Shown: positions 45,802 to 55,018 of the stretch, piece after piece
How the letters are laid out: each line of letters opens with the position of its first letter
Position numbering within the stretch: position 1 is the first letter of the stretch
Assembly: GCA_023409795.1 (NCBI GenBank)
Contig: JAEYQX010000087.1
Span: 5,170-69,169, forward strand
Reading direction: 5' to 3'
DNA from: Pseudomonadota bacterium
Lineage (GTDB): Bacteria; Pseudomonadota; Alphaproteobacteria; Caulobacterales; Caulobacteraceae
Length of the DNA: 64,000 nucleotides
The notes under the pieces: model-generated
What the model saw: the letters and a program-made list of their open reading frames with translations, nothing else
The model's database searches: none
Told to the model about the DNA's origin: nothing
Program-made: the position numbers and the translations under genes

Positions 45802-47490
45802 ATGAGTGAGAAAACAGATCTGCTCGTTGTGGGAAGCGGGGCAGGCGCTCTGGCCGCAGCCGTGCGGGCGCTGGATCACGGGCTTGGCGTTACCGTCATC
45901 GAGAAGTCAGCCTTCTGGGGCGGAACCTCAGCCATTTCCGGTGGGGCCCTGTGGTTGCCCGCCAATGGAGGCCTCGCTGGCGACGATCCCCGGATAGCGG
46001 CGGGCTATATGCGGTCCTGCATAGGCGCGGGCGTCGATGAGGAGCGGCTGGAAGCCTATATCCAGCAGGTGCCCCGGACGCTGGAGTTCCTGAAATCCGT
46101 CGGTGTCGAGCTGCGGTCGAATCCGGAATATCCCGACTATCGCCAGGACTATCCAGGGGCGATGCCGGGGGGGCGCACGATGGACCCCCAGCCGTTCGAC
46201 GGTGCCCTGCTGGGCCCGCACTTCCATACCCTGCGCGACCAACTGCCCTTCATGAAGGTCTTTGGGCGCATTTCGCTGTCCAATCCTGAAGGCCGGATGC
46301 TGTCGCAGCGCCGCAAGGGCTGGATTGGCCTGTTGCTGAAGATGATGGCGGGCTACTGGCTCGACATTCCGTGGCGCATGAAGACCATTCGTGGACGCCG
46401 GCTGACCATGGGCTCGTCCCTGGTGGCCCCGCTCGGCAAGGCTCTGTTTGACCGCGGCGGGTCCATTCGTCTGCAACACAGACTCTCGGCCCTGAAGCGC
46501 CACGAGGACGGCAGCTTTGTTGCCAGTGTGGAAACCCCCGGAGGGACAAGCACCATCCAGGCCAGGGCCGTGGTCCTCGCCGCCGGCGGCTTTGAGCATT
46601 CACAGGCCTTGCGCAGCCGGTGGCTGCCGCCCGCAGCGCAGCGGAACCACAGCGCCTCGCCCAAGGGGATGAACCAAGGCGAAACCCTGGAGGCCGCCAT
46701 GCAGGCCGGAGCGGCGACCGCAAACCTGCAAAACGCCTGGTGGGCTCCCTCGATGCGTGGCCCGATGGGTAATGATCCCGATGCCGTCTATGTTCTGTTC
46801 ATGGAGCGGGCGTTCCCGGGCAGCGTCATCCTCAACAAACGCGGCGAGCGCTTCGCCAATGAAGCCAAGTCATACAATGACTTCGGCCTTGACATGATCG
46901 CTGATCAGGAGCGCACGGGCGGCAGCTCCGATGTCTGGCTGATCTTCGATGCCGGATATCGCAAACGATATATGGTTGGCCCGCTCATGGCTGGCGAGAT
47001 CGCGCCGGACAAGACCCTGCCCAAGGACTGGCTGGGCCGCATCTTCCATCGCGCCGACAGCCTGAAGGCACTGGCGACCGAGATTGGCCTGCCGGCCGAG
47101 GCGGTCGAGGCCAGTATTGATCGCTTCAACGCCCACGCGGAGCAGGGTCGCGATCCCGACTTTGGTCGAGGCGACAATGTCTATGATCGCTATTTCGGCG
47201 ATCAGGCTTTCGAAAATCCGAACCTCGGCCCCGTAAAGGACGGCCCCTTCTATGCCGTGCGGATCGTGCTGGGCGACCTGGGCACCAATGGCGGACTGAA
47301 GACTGACCGTCACGGCAACGTCGTGGATGAAGCCGGCGCGGCCATGAACGGCCTCTATGCCGTCGGCAATACGGCGGCTTCCGTCATGGGGCCATCCTAT
47401 CCCGGTGCCGGCGGCACCCTGGGGCCTGCCGTGAGCTTCGGCGTGGCCGCCGCTGATCATGCCGCCACCTATCTCAAGACAGGAAGCTGA
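45802..47490 (+). CDS. kstD: KstD-like 3-ketosteroid dehydrogenase (FAD)
   Basis: A 562-residue flavoprotein of the KstD/fumarate reductase flavoprotein superfamily. FAD motif VVGSGAGALAAAV at residue 9, EKSAFWGGTSAISGG, a central catalytic domain, and NTAASVMGPSYPGAGGTLG at the C-terminus. The YPGAG segment gives Tyr and Gly four residues apart, like Tyr487/Gly491 of the Rhodococcus KstD1 active site. It would introduce a double bond in ring A (delta-1 or delta-4/5-alpha). First of a four-gene run with an esterase, an SDR and a second flavoprotein. Confidence 0.85.
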   Translation: MSEKTDLLVVGSGAGALAAAVRALDHGLGVTVIEKSAFWGGTSAISGGALWLPANGGLAGDDPRIAAGYMRSCIGAGVDEERLEAYIQQVPRTLEFLKSVGVELRSNPEYPDYRQDYPGAMPGGRTMDPQPFDGALLGPHFHTLRDQLPFMKVFGRISLSNPEGRMLSQRRKGWIGLLLKMMAGYWLDIPWRMKTIRGRRLTMGSSLVAPLGKALFDRGGSIRLQHRLSALKRHEDGSFVASVETPGGTSTIQARAVVLAAGGFEHSQALRSRWLPPAAQRNHSASPKGMNQGETLEAAMQAGAATANLQNAWWAPSMRGPMGNDPDAVYVLFMERAFPGSVILNKRGERFANEAKSYNDFGLDMIADQERTGGSSDVWLIFDAGYRKRYMVGPLMAGEIAPDKTLPKDWLGRIFHRADSLKALATEIGLPAEAVEASIDRFNAHAEQGRDPDFGRGDNVYDRYFGDQAFENPNLGPVKDGPFYAVRIVLGDLGTNGGLKTDRHGNVVDEAGAAMNGLYAVGNTAASVMGPSYPGAGGTLGPAVSFGVAAADHAATYLKTGS

Positions 47491-47493
47491 ACC

Positions 47494-48429
47494 ATGCCAG
47501 CAATCATGGACCCTCAACTGGTGGCCCTGCTCCAGCACGCGCCTGCCTATCCGCCCGCGCGGACCATGCCGCTGGCCGACCTGCGAGGTTTCATCCGTCA
47601 GGTCTCTGACGCCACGCCCAAGTATCCGGCAAGGCTGACGGAAGTCCGCGACCTTGCGATCGAGGGCGAGGGGGGGCACCCCCTGAACATCCGGCTCTAC
47701 CGGCCAGAAGGCGAGGGGCCCCATCCCGTTGTTCTCTACTTTCACGGCGGCGGCTTCATCCTTGGGGATCTGGACAGCCAGGACATGATCGCGCGAGGCC
47801 TGGCAGAGGCGGCCGCAAGCCTCGTCCTGTCCGTCGACTATCGCCTTGCGCCAGAGCATCCCTATCCGGCGGCCGTTGTCGATGCCCGCACGGCGCTTCA
47901 CTGGGCGCACCAGAACGTAGCAGGCCTCGGCGGCGATCCGGCGCGGATGGCTGTGGCCGGCGACAGTGCGGGTGGGGTGCTGGCGGCCGTGACGGCCGTG
48001 ATCGCAAAGGATGTGGGGATCCCGCTGAGAGGCCAGGCCCTCTTCTATGGTTCGGGCGGCTATCCCTTCGAGCACCTGCCCTCACGCGAGGAGTTCAAGG
48101 AGGGCGCGCTCTTGAATATCGACGACATCGACTACTTCTGGGAGCTCTACCTGGGCGACCTCGAAAAGCATGGGCGCGAGCCCTTGGCCGGACCCCGGTT
48201 CGCCGACCTGGCCGGCGTGGCTCCAGCCTATGTTCTGACGGCCGAGCTGGACCCCACCCGCGATGATGGTGAGGACTTTGGCAAGAGGATCCAGGCAGCG
48301 GGGGGCGAGGCGGTCATCGACCGGGCCCCTGGAATGATCCACGGCTTCCTTTCCTTCCTGGGCGCGGTCGACGAGGCCGGACGATCCCTGGATCGCGTCG
48401 GTGCCTGGCTGCGCCAGCGCTGGAACTAA
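47494..48429 (+). CDS. Hormone-sensitive-lipase-type alpha/beta hydrolase (esterase)
   Basis: A 311-residue esterase of the bacterial HSL family: oxyanion HGGGF, nucleophile Ser in GDSAGG, Asp in AELDPTRDDG and His in GMIHGFLSF. The YRLAPEHPYPAA stretch is diagnostic of the family. It would hydrolyse a steroid ester, including esters or lactones made by the BVMO encoded at 13020-14942 (inference). It starts 4 bases after the kstD-like gene. Confidence 0.9.
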   Translation: MPAIMDPQLVALLQHAPAYPPARTMPLADLRGFIRQVSDATPKYPARLTEVRDLAIEGEGGHPLNIRLYRPEGEGPHPVVLYFHGGGFILGDLDSQDMIARGLAEAAASLVLSVDYRLAPEHPYPAAVVDARTALHWAHQNVAGLGGDPARMAVAGDSAGGVLAAVTAVIAKDVGIPLRGQALFYGSGGYPFEHLPSREEFKEGALLNIDDIDYFWELYLGDLEKHGREPLAGPRFADLAGVAPAYVLTAELDPTRDDGEDFGKRIQAAGGEAVIDRAPGMIHGFLSFLGAVDEAGRSLDRVGAWLRQRWN

Positions 48430-48459
48430 CCAATAAAAACACAGGTAATAGGGTTGAAC

Positions 48460-49311
48460 ATGTCCTTGGATAAAGACGTTTTCGCGGGCGGTGTTGCGGT
48501 CATCACCGGGGCCGGTGCCGGACTTGGGGAAGGCCTGGCGCGTCGGGCTGCAGCGCTTGGCATGCAAGTCGTTCTGGCGGATATCGATGAGGCCCGCGCC
48601 GAAGCTGTGGCCGCGGACATTCGCAGCCAGGGCGGCCAGGCCGAAGCCGTCCGGGTCGATGTATCCCAGCCTGCCGAACTGGATCGCCTCGCGGACTGGG
48701 TCTATGCCCGCCACGACGAGGTTCGCCTGCTGATCAACAATGCCGGGGTCGAGACGATCGGCAACACCTGGGAACTACCCGCGGACCTGTGGGAGCGCAC
48801 CCTTCAGATCAATGTCCACGGCGTCGTTCACGGCGTTCGCGCCTTCGTTCCGCGGATGCTGCAGTCCTCGAACAAGTCCTATGTCGCGAACCTGGCCTCG
48901 GTCGGGGCCTTTGGCCAGATGCCCCTCCAGACGGCATACATCGTGTCGAAACATGCGGTCCAGGCCCTGACCGAATGCCTCTATCTTGAGCTTGAACTGA
49001 AAAAGGCCCCGATCCAGGTCAGCTCTATCATCCCCGGCATGGTCAAGACCCGCATCTTCATGGATGCGAAGCCCTCCGATGATCCTGTCGCGGCCCACCA
49101 TCAGAAGGTCATGCGCGAAACCATGGCCGCCTACGGCATGGATCTGGATGCGGCCTGCCAGACCATCCTGGAGCAGATTGCCGAGGGCCGCTTCTGGGTC
49201 TCGACCCAGCCCGAGATGACCGACAACATCGCCAATAATCGCGCCCGTTTCCTGCTGGAAAAGGAAGCCCCGATGCTGACGGGCGAAACCCGCGCCCTGC
49301 TGGAGGCCTGA
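48460..49311 (+). CDS. Short-chain dehydrogenase/reductase
   Basis: A 283-residue SDR: TGAGAGLG, ADID (NAD-type acid), NNAGVE, Ser in LASVGAFG, YIVSK, and an extended C-terminal helical region (QTILEQIAEGRFWVST) as in SDRs with larger substrates. ATG at 48460 is preferred over TTG at 48454. Four bases separate it from the following flavoprotein gene. Likely acts on a steroid hydroxyl or keto group. Confidence 0.82.
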   Translation: MSLDKDVFAGGVAVITGAGAGLGEGLARRAAALGMQVVLADIDEARAEAVAADIRSQGGQAEAVRVDVSQPAELDRLADWVYARHDEVRLLINNAGVETIGNTWELPADLWERTLQINVHGVVHGVRAFVPRMLQSSNKSYVANLASVGAFGQMPLQTAYIVSKHAVQALTECLYLELELKKAPIQVSSIIPGMVKTRIFMDAKPSDDPVAAHHQKVMRETMAAYGMDLDAACQTILEQIAEGRFWVSTQPEMTDNIANNRARFLLEKEAPMLTGETRALLEA

Positions 49312-49315
49312 CCCC

Positions 49316-51019
49316 TTGACCGTCGCCGACAGCCCCTGGTGGCCCCGTCACATTTCCCCGGCGCTCAAGGCCGCGTCGGTCTGTCAGGAAGACTGGAGCC
49401 ATACCACTGACGTGGTTGTGGTGGGATTTGGGGGTGCCGGTGTCTGCGCGGCCCTTCAGGCCCGCGAACTGGGGATGGAGGTGCTTGTCCTGGAGCGCGG
49501 CGAGGGCGGGGGTGCGACGCGCATCAACGGTGGTGTCTTCTATTCCGGAGGCGGCACCGCCACCCAGCGGCAGGCCGGGGTGGAAGACGACCCGGACAAT
49601 ATGTTCAACTACCTGCGCCAGGAAACCCAGGGGGTGGTCTCGGACGACACCCTGCGGACCTTCTGCAACAACAGCGCGGGTGACCACGACTGGCTGGCAA
49701 GCCATGGCGTGAAGTTCAACCCACACCTTTACGCCAAGAAGACCTCCTATCCCCCGACGAAGTATTATCTCTATCATTCAGACAGTTCTCTGGCCCAGTC
49801 CTATGGCCGCAACGCCCGCCCGGCCGCACGGGGGCACCGCGTCCACATGCCGGCCGAGAACAAGGCGGACGGTTATGGAAAGGGCTTCTACGATCCTTTA
49901 CGGGACTCGGCCCTGGGCGCTGGCGTGGAGGTTCACACCCATGCGCTGGTGCGATCCCTGATCCTCGATGACCAGGGCAGGGCAGTCGGTGTTCGCGCGA
50001 CGCGCCTGGCCCCTGCGGCTCCGGGCTGGAGGCGTTATGTGAAGCTCAACCAGAGGATCGCCCTGAATGCTGGCATTCCTCAATCCGTGCCCGGGGCGCG
50101 GGCCCGTGAACGCCTGGTCGAAAAACTGCGCGACCAGGTCGTTGCCTTGCTCGACGCCGAGGGGGAACTGCTCAAGGTTCGCGCCCGGCGAGGAGTGATC
50201 CTGGCCGCCGGTGGCCATGTCTTTAATCGCGAAATGGTGCGGCATTTCTCGCCTGCCTACGCCCGCGGACTTCCCCTGGGCACGCCTGCAGACGATGGCT
50301 CGGGACTGGCTCTGGGTCTTACGGCCGGTGCCGCCAGCGCCGGACTGGGCCGGATCAGCGCCTGGCGCTTCATCAATCCGCCCTACACCTGGGCCTCGGC
50401 ACCCCTGGTCAATGGCCGCGGCGAGCGTTTCGTCGACGAAACCCTGTACGGGGCCGCGATCGGCAAGGCCATGTGCGAAGCCGGGGATGGCTCGGCCTAT
50501 GTCATTCTGGATCGCCGCCTCATGAAACAGGCCCGCAAGGAAGCCGCCGCCGAGGGGGTTCTGCCGTTCCAGAAATGGCCCGCCCTGATGGCCATGCGCC
50601 TTGGCCGCAAGAAGGCCGGGAGTCTGGCGGGACTGGCGCGAAAGATCGGCGCGGATGCCTCGACCCTGGTCGGGTCGGTAGAGACCCACAATGCCGTCGC
50701 GCAGGGAAGGATGGCCGATCCCTTCGATAAGCGGCCTGCCGATGCGGCCCGGGTCGAGCAGGGCCCGTTCTACGCCGTCAATGTCGCCATTGATGCCGCC
50801 TTCTTCCCGCTTCCGACCCTATCGCTGGGCGGCCTGGCCGTTCGCGAGGAAACCGGCCAGGTCCTGGATCAGCAGGGTGTTCCCATCGCGGGGCTCTATG
50901 CGGCCGGTCGCAGTGCCATTGGCGTCTGTTCCAACCTCTATGTCAGCGGGTTGGCAGTCGCGGATTGCGTTTTCTCGGGGCGTCGGGCTGCGCGATCTGT
51001 CGCTGCCGCAGGAAGTTGA
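49316..51019 (+). CDS. Divergent KstD-like FAD dehydrogenase
   Basis: A 567-residue FAD-binding protein of the same superfamily. It has VVVGFGGAGVCAALQA at about residue 33 and ERGEGGGATRINGGVF, then a long catalytic region. Its C-terminal motif is SNLYVSGLAVADCVFSG, without the YPGAG found in the other two flavoproteins, so it probably has another regiochemistry (for example another ring A or ring C position) or substrate. TTG start at 49316 with GGAGG at 49302-49306. Confidence 0.8.
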   Translation: MTVADSPWWPRHISPALKAASVCQEDWSHTTDVVVVGFGGAGVCAALQARELGMEVLVLERGEGGGATRINGGVFYSGGGTATQRQAGVEDDPDNMFNYLRQETQGVVSDDTLRTFCNNSAGDHDWLASHGVKFNPHLYAKKTSYPPTKYYLYHSDSSLAQSYGRNARPAARGHRVHMPAENKADGYGKGFYDPLRDSALGAGVEVHTHALVRSLILDDQGRAVGVRATRLAPAAPGWRRYVKLNQRIALNAGIPQSVPGARARERLVEKLRDQVVALLDAEGELLKVRARRGVILAAGGHVFNREMVRHFSPAYARGLPLGTPADDGSGLALGLTAGAASAGLGRISAWRFINPPYTWASAPLVNGRGERFVDETLYGAAIGKAMCEAGDGSAYVILDRRLMKQARKEAAAEGVLPFQKWPALMAMRLGRKKAGSLAGLARKIGADASTLVGSVETHNAVAQGRMADPFDKRPADAARVEQGPFYAVNVAIDAAFFPLPTLSLGGLAVREETGQVLDQQGVPIAGLYAAGRSAIGVCSNLYVSGLAVADCVFSGRRAARSVAAAGS

Positions 51020-51081
51020 TCGCCAAAACCGGAGATAAGCGCTAGAAACCCGTCAGATCTGTGAACAGTCGACGAGACAGC

Positions 51082-51564
51082 ATGCAAATTCGAGAGGCTC
51101 CGCGCGCCGTAATCCCTTTGCTCGACGACGTCGACAATCGGATCATCGAAATCCTGCGTGACAACGGCCGTGCGACCAATCTGGAGATTGCAGAGCGTCT
51201 CGGTGTTACCGCAGCGACCGTTTCCTCGCGTATCCGCCGTCTTGAAGAGAACAAGGCGATGCGCGTGGTCGCCGTGTCCGATTTTGCGGCCCACGGCTTT
51301 GATATCCTGATTGCGCTGGGCATCAAGGTGCGCGGTCGCGATGTCGAGGATGTCGCCCATGACCTGTCGCTCCTGCCCGAGGTCTTCTCCATCAATGTCA
51401 TGAATGGACGGTTTGATCTGGAGTTGTTGGTGGCCCTGCGTGCCTTTGACGAAATCGGGACCTTCCTGATCGAGAAGATTGCCGTCATCGACGGGGTCGA
51501 CGAGATGGACCCCGCCATCGCGGCGGATATCGTGAAATTCGAGTTCAACGTGGCCCCCCTATGA
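51082..51564 (+). CDS. AsnC/Lrp-family regulator (first of a tandem pair)
   Basis: A 160-residue Lrp-type protein. The N-terminal winged HTH reads DDVDNRIIEILRDNGRATN, LEIAERLGVTAATVSSRIRRLEE; the C-terminal RAM ligand domain has VFSINVMNGRFDLELLVAL. A GTG at 51061 is an alternative start. Its stop overlaps the second AsnC gene (ATGA), so the two are made together and could form mixed oligomers. Confidence 0.85.
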   Translation: MQIREAPRAVIPLLDDVDNRIIEILRDNGRATNLEIAERLGVTAATVSSRIRRLEENKAMRVVAVSDFAAHGFDILIALGIKVRGRDVEDVAHDLSLLPEVFSINVMNGRFDLELLVALRAFDEIGTFLIEKIAVIDGVDEMDPAIAADIVKFEFNVAPL

Positions 51565-52034
51565 CCAAGGCAGGACTGGACGAACTTGACCACCGCATCA
51601 TCGAGGCTTTCAGCCAGGATGCGCGGGTCTCGAACCGACAGGTCGCGGCCGAGCTGGGCGTGACCGAAGGGACTATCCGCACCCGTCTTCGCAGGCTTCA
51701 GAACGACGGGATGATCCAGTTCACCGTGGTGACGGATTTCCGCATGGCGGGATCACCCAATCTGGTCATGCTGGGGATTCAGGCGGATCCGGCCCTGGTG
51801 CAGACCCTGGCCAAGAAACTGTCCCAGATCCCCGAGATCGGTAGCGTCGTCATCATGCTGGGCCGCTACAGTCTGCTGGCTACAGGGCTGTTCACCTCGG
51901 TCGAGGAAGCCGACCACGTGATGCGCAAGAAAATCCGGTCGCTGCCAGGCGTCCGCGACGTCGAAATGTCCTGGGCCATCAGCACCTACAAGTATGATGC
52001 CCGCCTGGCCCGGATCACGCGCCCCCAGGGCTGA
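51561..52034 (+). CDS. AsnC/Lrp-family regulator (second of a tandem pair)
   Basis: A 157-residue Lrp-type protein. HTH: DELDHRIIEAFSQDARVSN, RQVAAELGVTEGTIRTRLRRLQ. RAM domain: EIGSVVIMLGRYSLLATGLF. It ends 4 bases before the stop of a kstD-like gene on the other strand. The pair lies between two kstD-like genes, so it may sense a steroid or an amino acid signal; no ligand can be named. Confidence 0.87.
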   Translation: MTKAGLDELDHRIIEAFSQDARVSNRQVAAELGVTEGTIRTRLRRLQNDGMIQFTVVTDFRMAGSPNLVMLGIQADPALVQTLAKKLSQIPEIGSVVIMLGRYSLLATGLFTSVEEADHVMRKKIRSLPGVRDVEMSWAISTYKYDARLARITRPQG

Positions 52035-52038
52035 GCTG

Positions 52039-53727
52039 TCAGCCCGCCGCCCCAGCGGCATGCCTGCCTGCCAGCCAGGCAAAGGTCATGCCCGGCCCCA
52101 GGGTCGAGCCCGCTCCCGGATAGGACCCGCCCATGACTGACGCGGCAAGGTTCCCCGCAGCATAAAGACCGCCAATAGGCGCGCCTGCATCATCGAGGAC
52201 CTGGCCCACCTCATTGGTCGCCAGCCCTCCGCACGTGCCGATGTCGCCGGCGTGGATCGGAACCGCGTAGAATGGCCCGCGCGCCAGGGCACCCAGGGTT
52301 GGGTTGGGCGAAACGCGGGCATCGCCGTACATCTTGTCATAGGCGCTTTCCCCGCGTCCGAAATCGACATCCTGCCCCGCTTCGGCGGCCTGATTGAACC
52401 GCTCCACCGTTGCCATCAATGCAGCGGCCGGAAGCCCGGTCTTTGTGGCCAGGCCAGCAAGATTCGACGCCCGCCTTACCGTCCGGCGCACGCCCGCTGG
52501 ATGCAGCGCCAGGGGGATCAGGGGGTAGAGCGCCCCCATTGGATAGAGACGGCGGAAGCGGGCATCAAAGATCATCCAGAAGCGCGCTTCGCCTTCCAGA
52601 CGGGCGGCGTGGTCCATCATGGCCTCGCCCGCACGATGATAGGACATGGCCTCATTCATGAAGCGCTGGCCTCGCTGATCCACCATGATGCACCCGGGAA
52701 GTGCGCGCTCTATGGTGCAAAGTCGGGCGCGGTCTTCGCCCTCGACACGGAACACCGGGGCCCACCAGGCTGCCCCAAGCCCGCGGGTGGCCGCGCCGAC
52801 CTCCTGCGCGGCAAGCAGGCTGTCTCCTGTATTATTGATCTGGGAGCCGGACAGGCGCGGGTCGGCCACCTGGGGCATGTGTTGCGCCCTCAACGTCCTG
52901 TTTCGTTCGAAACCGCCCGAGGTCAGGATCACGGCATCCGCGGCGAGGGTCTGCTTTCCCTCAGGCCCCTCTACGACCAGACCTGTCACCCTGCCATCGC
53001 GGACGACAAGATCCTTCAGCGCCATATGGGTCCGTAGCTCTACGCCCGCTTCGCGGGCAGCCACCACAAGGGAGCCGACAAGGGCATTGCCCAAGGTCCA
53101 GTATCGATCCTTCAGGGAGGTTAGTCGGAAGGGCAGGTCCGACAGGAAGCGCCATATCATCCGGGCCAGAGTCGCGGGCCAGCCGGCCGGGCGATACAGA
53201 AGGGCGTAGGTTTCCTCAAAGGTCCAGTTGAGGATGCCGCCCAGGCTGGCGGCCGGGGAGGCCCGCCGCAGGTTCCTGATCGTGTAACCCCTTTTCCGGG
53301 CATCGACCGGCGCTGGCATATGGGTGCGATAACCTGTTTTCGCCCCCGCCACTTCTAGATGATAGTCAGGATAGGGGAGGGGCGCATACCGGATCTCGGT
53401 CGAGGCATGAAGCCACTCAAGCATTCGCGGGGCCGCCTCTACATAGGCGTGGATCAGGTTGTCATCGGACCAGCCCGCCGCCAGGGCCCTGATGTACTGG
53501 AAGGCTTCCGCGGGATTATCCGCATGGCCTTCGACCCCAGCCGCCAGGGGGCTGCAGGGAATCCATATCCCCCCGCCAGAGGTGGCTGATGTGCCTCCCA
53601 GCTCGCCCGATTTCTCGATCAGCAGGACCGAAGCACCGCTTTGGCGCGCCCGCAGGGCAGCGACCAGACCGGCGGCTCCCGATCCCACCACGATGACGGT
53701 CGGCTCGGCTTTGGGCGAATTTCGCAT
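52039..53727 (-). CDS. kstD: KstD-like 3-ketosteroid dehydrogenase (FAD)
   Basis: A 562-residue flavoprotein paralogous to the one at 45802. FAD motif VVGSGAAGLVAAL, EKSGELGGTSATSGGG, DRYWTLGNALVG, NLAASVMGGSYPGAGSTLGPG. The YPGAG near the end matches the conserved Tyr/Gly of ketosteroid dehydrogenases. The start at 53725-53727 (ATG) follows AAGG; a TTG 15 bases upstream is possible. It is divergent from kshA across a shared operator, so ring A desaturation and 9-alpha-hydroxylation would be switched together. Confidence 0.85.
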   Translation of the reverse strand: MRNSPKAEPTVIVVGSGAAGLVAALRARQSGASVLLIEKSGELGGTSATSGGGIWIPCSPLAAGVEGHADNPAEAFQYIRALAAGWSDDNLIHAYVEAAPRMLEWLHASTEIRYAPLPYPDYHLEVAGAKTGYRTHMPAPVDARKRGYTIRNLRRASPAASLGGILNWTFEETYALLYRPAGWPATLARMIWRFLSDLPFRLTSLKDRYWTLGNALVGSLVVAAREAGVELRTHMALKDLVVRDGRVTGLVVEGPEGKQTLAADAVILTSGGFERNRTLRAQHMPQVADPRLSGSQINNTGDSLLAAQEVGAATRGLGAAWWAPVFRVEGEDRARLCTIERALPGCIMVDQRGQRFMNEAMSYHRAGEAMMDHAARLEGEARFWMIFDARFRRLYPMGALYPLIPLALHPAGVRRTVRRASNLAGLATKTGLPAAALMATVERFNQAAEAGQDVDFGRGESAYDKMYGDARVSPNPTLGALARGPFYAVPIHAGDIGTCGGLATNEVGQVLDDAGAPIGGLYAAGNLAASVMGGSYPGAGSTLGPGMTFAWLAGRHAAGAAG

Positions 53728-53755
53728 CAGGAGACCTTGCAACAGCTAAATTGCC

Positions 53756-53792
53756 ATATTGCGAAGTTTTCTACCTTTATAAATACGCAAAA
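53756..53792. promoter_or_regulatory. Divergent kstD/kshA operator
   Basis: ATATTGCGA (53756-53764) and TACGCAAAA (53784-53792) repeat the TGCGWA-N18-TACGCA, 30-base geometry of the hsaC/hsaA promoter. A further TTCGCA at 53721-53726 makes a 45-base inverted pair with TGCGAA at 53760-53765. Confidence 0.6.
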
Positions 53793-53888
53793 GAAACTAA
53801 ACTGGACAAAGGTACCCGATAATTATTGGTACCATAATATCTCGGCTGGCCCATGCGGGGGCTGGATCTTCGGTCTTGGGAGGGACTG

Positions 53889-54953
53889 GTGGCTCGTACA
53901 GAAGAATATGGTCTGGGACCGTTTACCTTTCCGCGTGGCTGGTTTGTCGTTGCCCAAAGCCATGAGGTGACCAGCACGCCACTGGCCATGCGCTATTTTG
54001 GCCAGGAACTGGTCGCCTATCGCGGCAGCAGCGGCCAGGCCTTCGTGGTTGATGCCTTCTGCCCCCACATGGGCACCCACCTGGCGCGCAACACGACGTC
54101 CTATGTCGTCCAGGATCGGATTCACGTCGAAGGCGACAATATCCGCTGTCCCTATCATGCTTGGCGTTTCGGTCCCGACGGCAGGTGCAACGAAATCCCC
54201 TATTCCAAGGCCCCCATTCCCGCCTCCGCCCGGATCCGTTCCTGGACCGTTCGGGAGAAGTATAACTGCGTCTTCGTGTGGCATGACCCCGAAGGCGGAG
54301 AGCCGGACTTCGACCTGCCCGTCATTCCGCAGTGGGACGACCCTGCCTTTGTGCAGTGGGATCTGGACGACCTTGGCCAACTGCCGTGTCATCCAAAGGA
54401 GATTGTCGACAACATCGCCGACGTTGCCCACCTGGGGCCGACGCATGGCGGGCCCTCGATCTACTTCAGCAATGAGTTTGACGGCGTCGTCGTGCGCCAG
54501 TTCCAGGGTGCCCCGCATCGCAGCCTGGCGGTCGGAGAAATTCTCGAGACCAATACCTGGTACACCGGGCCAGGGATCCTGATCTCCGAGTTCAACGGCG
54601 GGGTCCAGGTCATGTATATCGCCCACACCCCGGTCGATGACGGCGTGGTCAAGGCCTGGCACGGCCTTCTGGTTCATTCGGGCAAGGAGGCGGCCGAGCC
54701 TGCCGACAAGGAAATGCAGAAGGCCTATCAGGCGGGCAGTCTCCACGCCTTTGCCCAGGACTTTGACATCTGGCGCAACAAGGCTCCGTGCATCACGCCC
54801 CTGGCCGTGCCGGGTGATGGCCCCTATGGCAAGGTGAAGATTTGGTACCAGCAGTTCTACAACCCCCGGGCCCAGGCGGCGGATTTCCAGGCCCGCGTCA
54901 ATGGCAGCTACAAGATTGCCGGCATGCCACCCAAGCTGGCCGACGTCAGCTGA
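53889..54953 (+). CDS. kshA: 3-ketosteroid 9-alpha-hydroxylase oxygenase component KshA
   Basis: A 354-residue Rieske non-haem iron oxygenase. Rieske ligands are Cys58/His60 (FCPHMGTHL) and Cys87/His90 (RCPYHAW). The mononuclear iron site is DNIADVAHLGPTH, with Asp178, His181 and His186. KshA hydroxylates C9, which together with delta-1 dehydrogenation breaks ring B to the 9,10-seco phenol used by HsaAB. GTG at 53889 has GGAGG 5 bases upstream; an ATG at 53853 is in frame but unsupported. A ferredoxin gene follows 65 bases downstream. Confidence 0.9.
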   Translation: MARTEEYGLGPFTFPRGWFVVAQSHEVTSTPLAMRYFGQELVAYRGSSGQAFVVDAFCPHMGTHLARNTTSYVVQDRIHVEGDNIRCPYHAWRFGPDGRCNEIPYSKAPIPASARIRSWTVREKYNCVFVWHDPEGGEPDFDLPVIPQWDDPAFVQWDLDDLGQLPCHPKEIVDNIADVAHLGPTHGGPSIYFSNEFDGVVVRQFQGAPHRSLAVGEILETNTWYTGPGILISEFNGGVQVMYIAHTPVDDGVVKAWHGLLVHSGKEAAEPADKEMQKAYQAGSLHAFAQDFDIWRNKAPCITPLAVPGDGPYGKVKIWYQQFYNPRAQAADFQARVNGSYKIAGMPPKLADVS

Positions 54954-55018
54954 GCCCAGTAACCGTGATCCAACGGGCATGACTCACTGTCGGTTCATGC
55001 CCCTTCCTGACCAATCCC

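Noticed and set aside
48454..48466. TTGAACATGTCC at the SDR start as a further copy of the second operator
   Set aside because: It shares only TGAACAT with the palindrome, lacks the TTTGT core and lies inside a packed operon.
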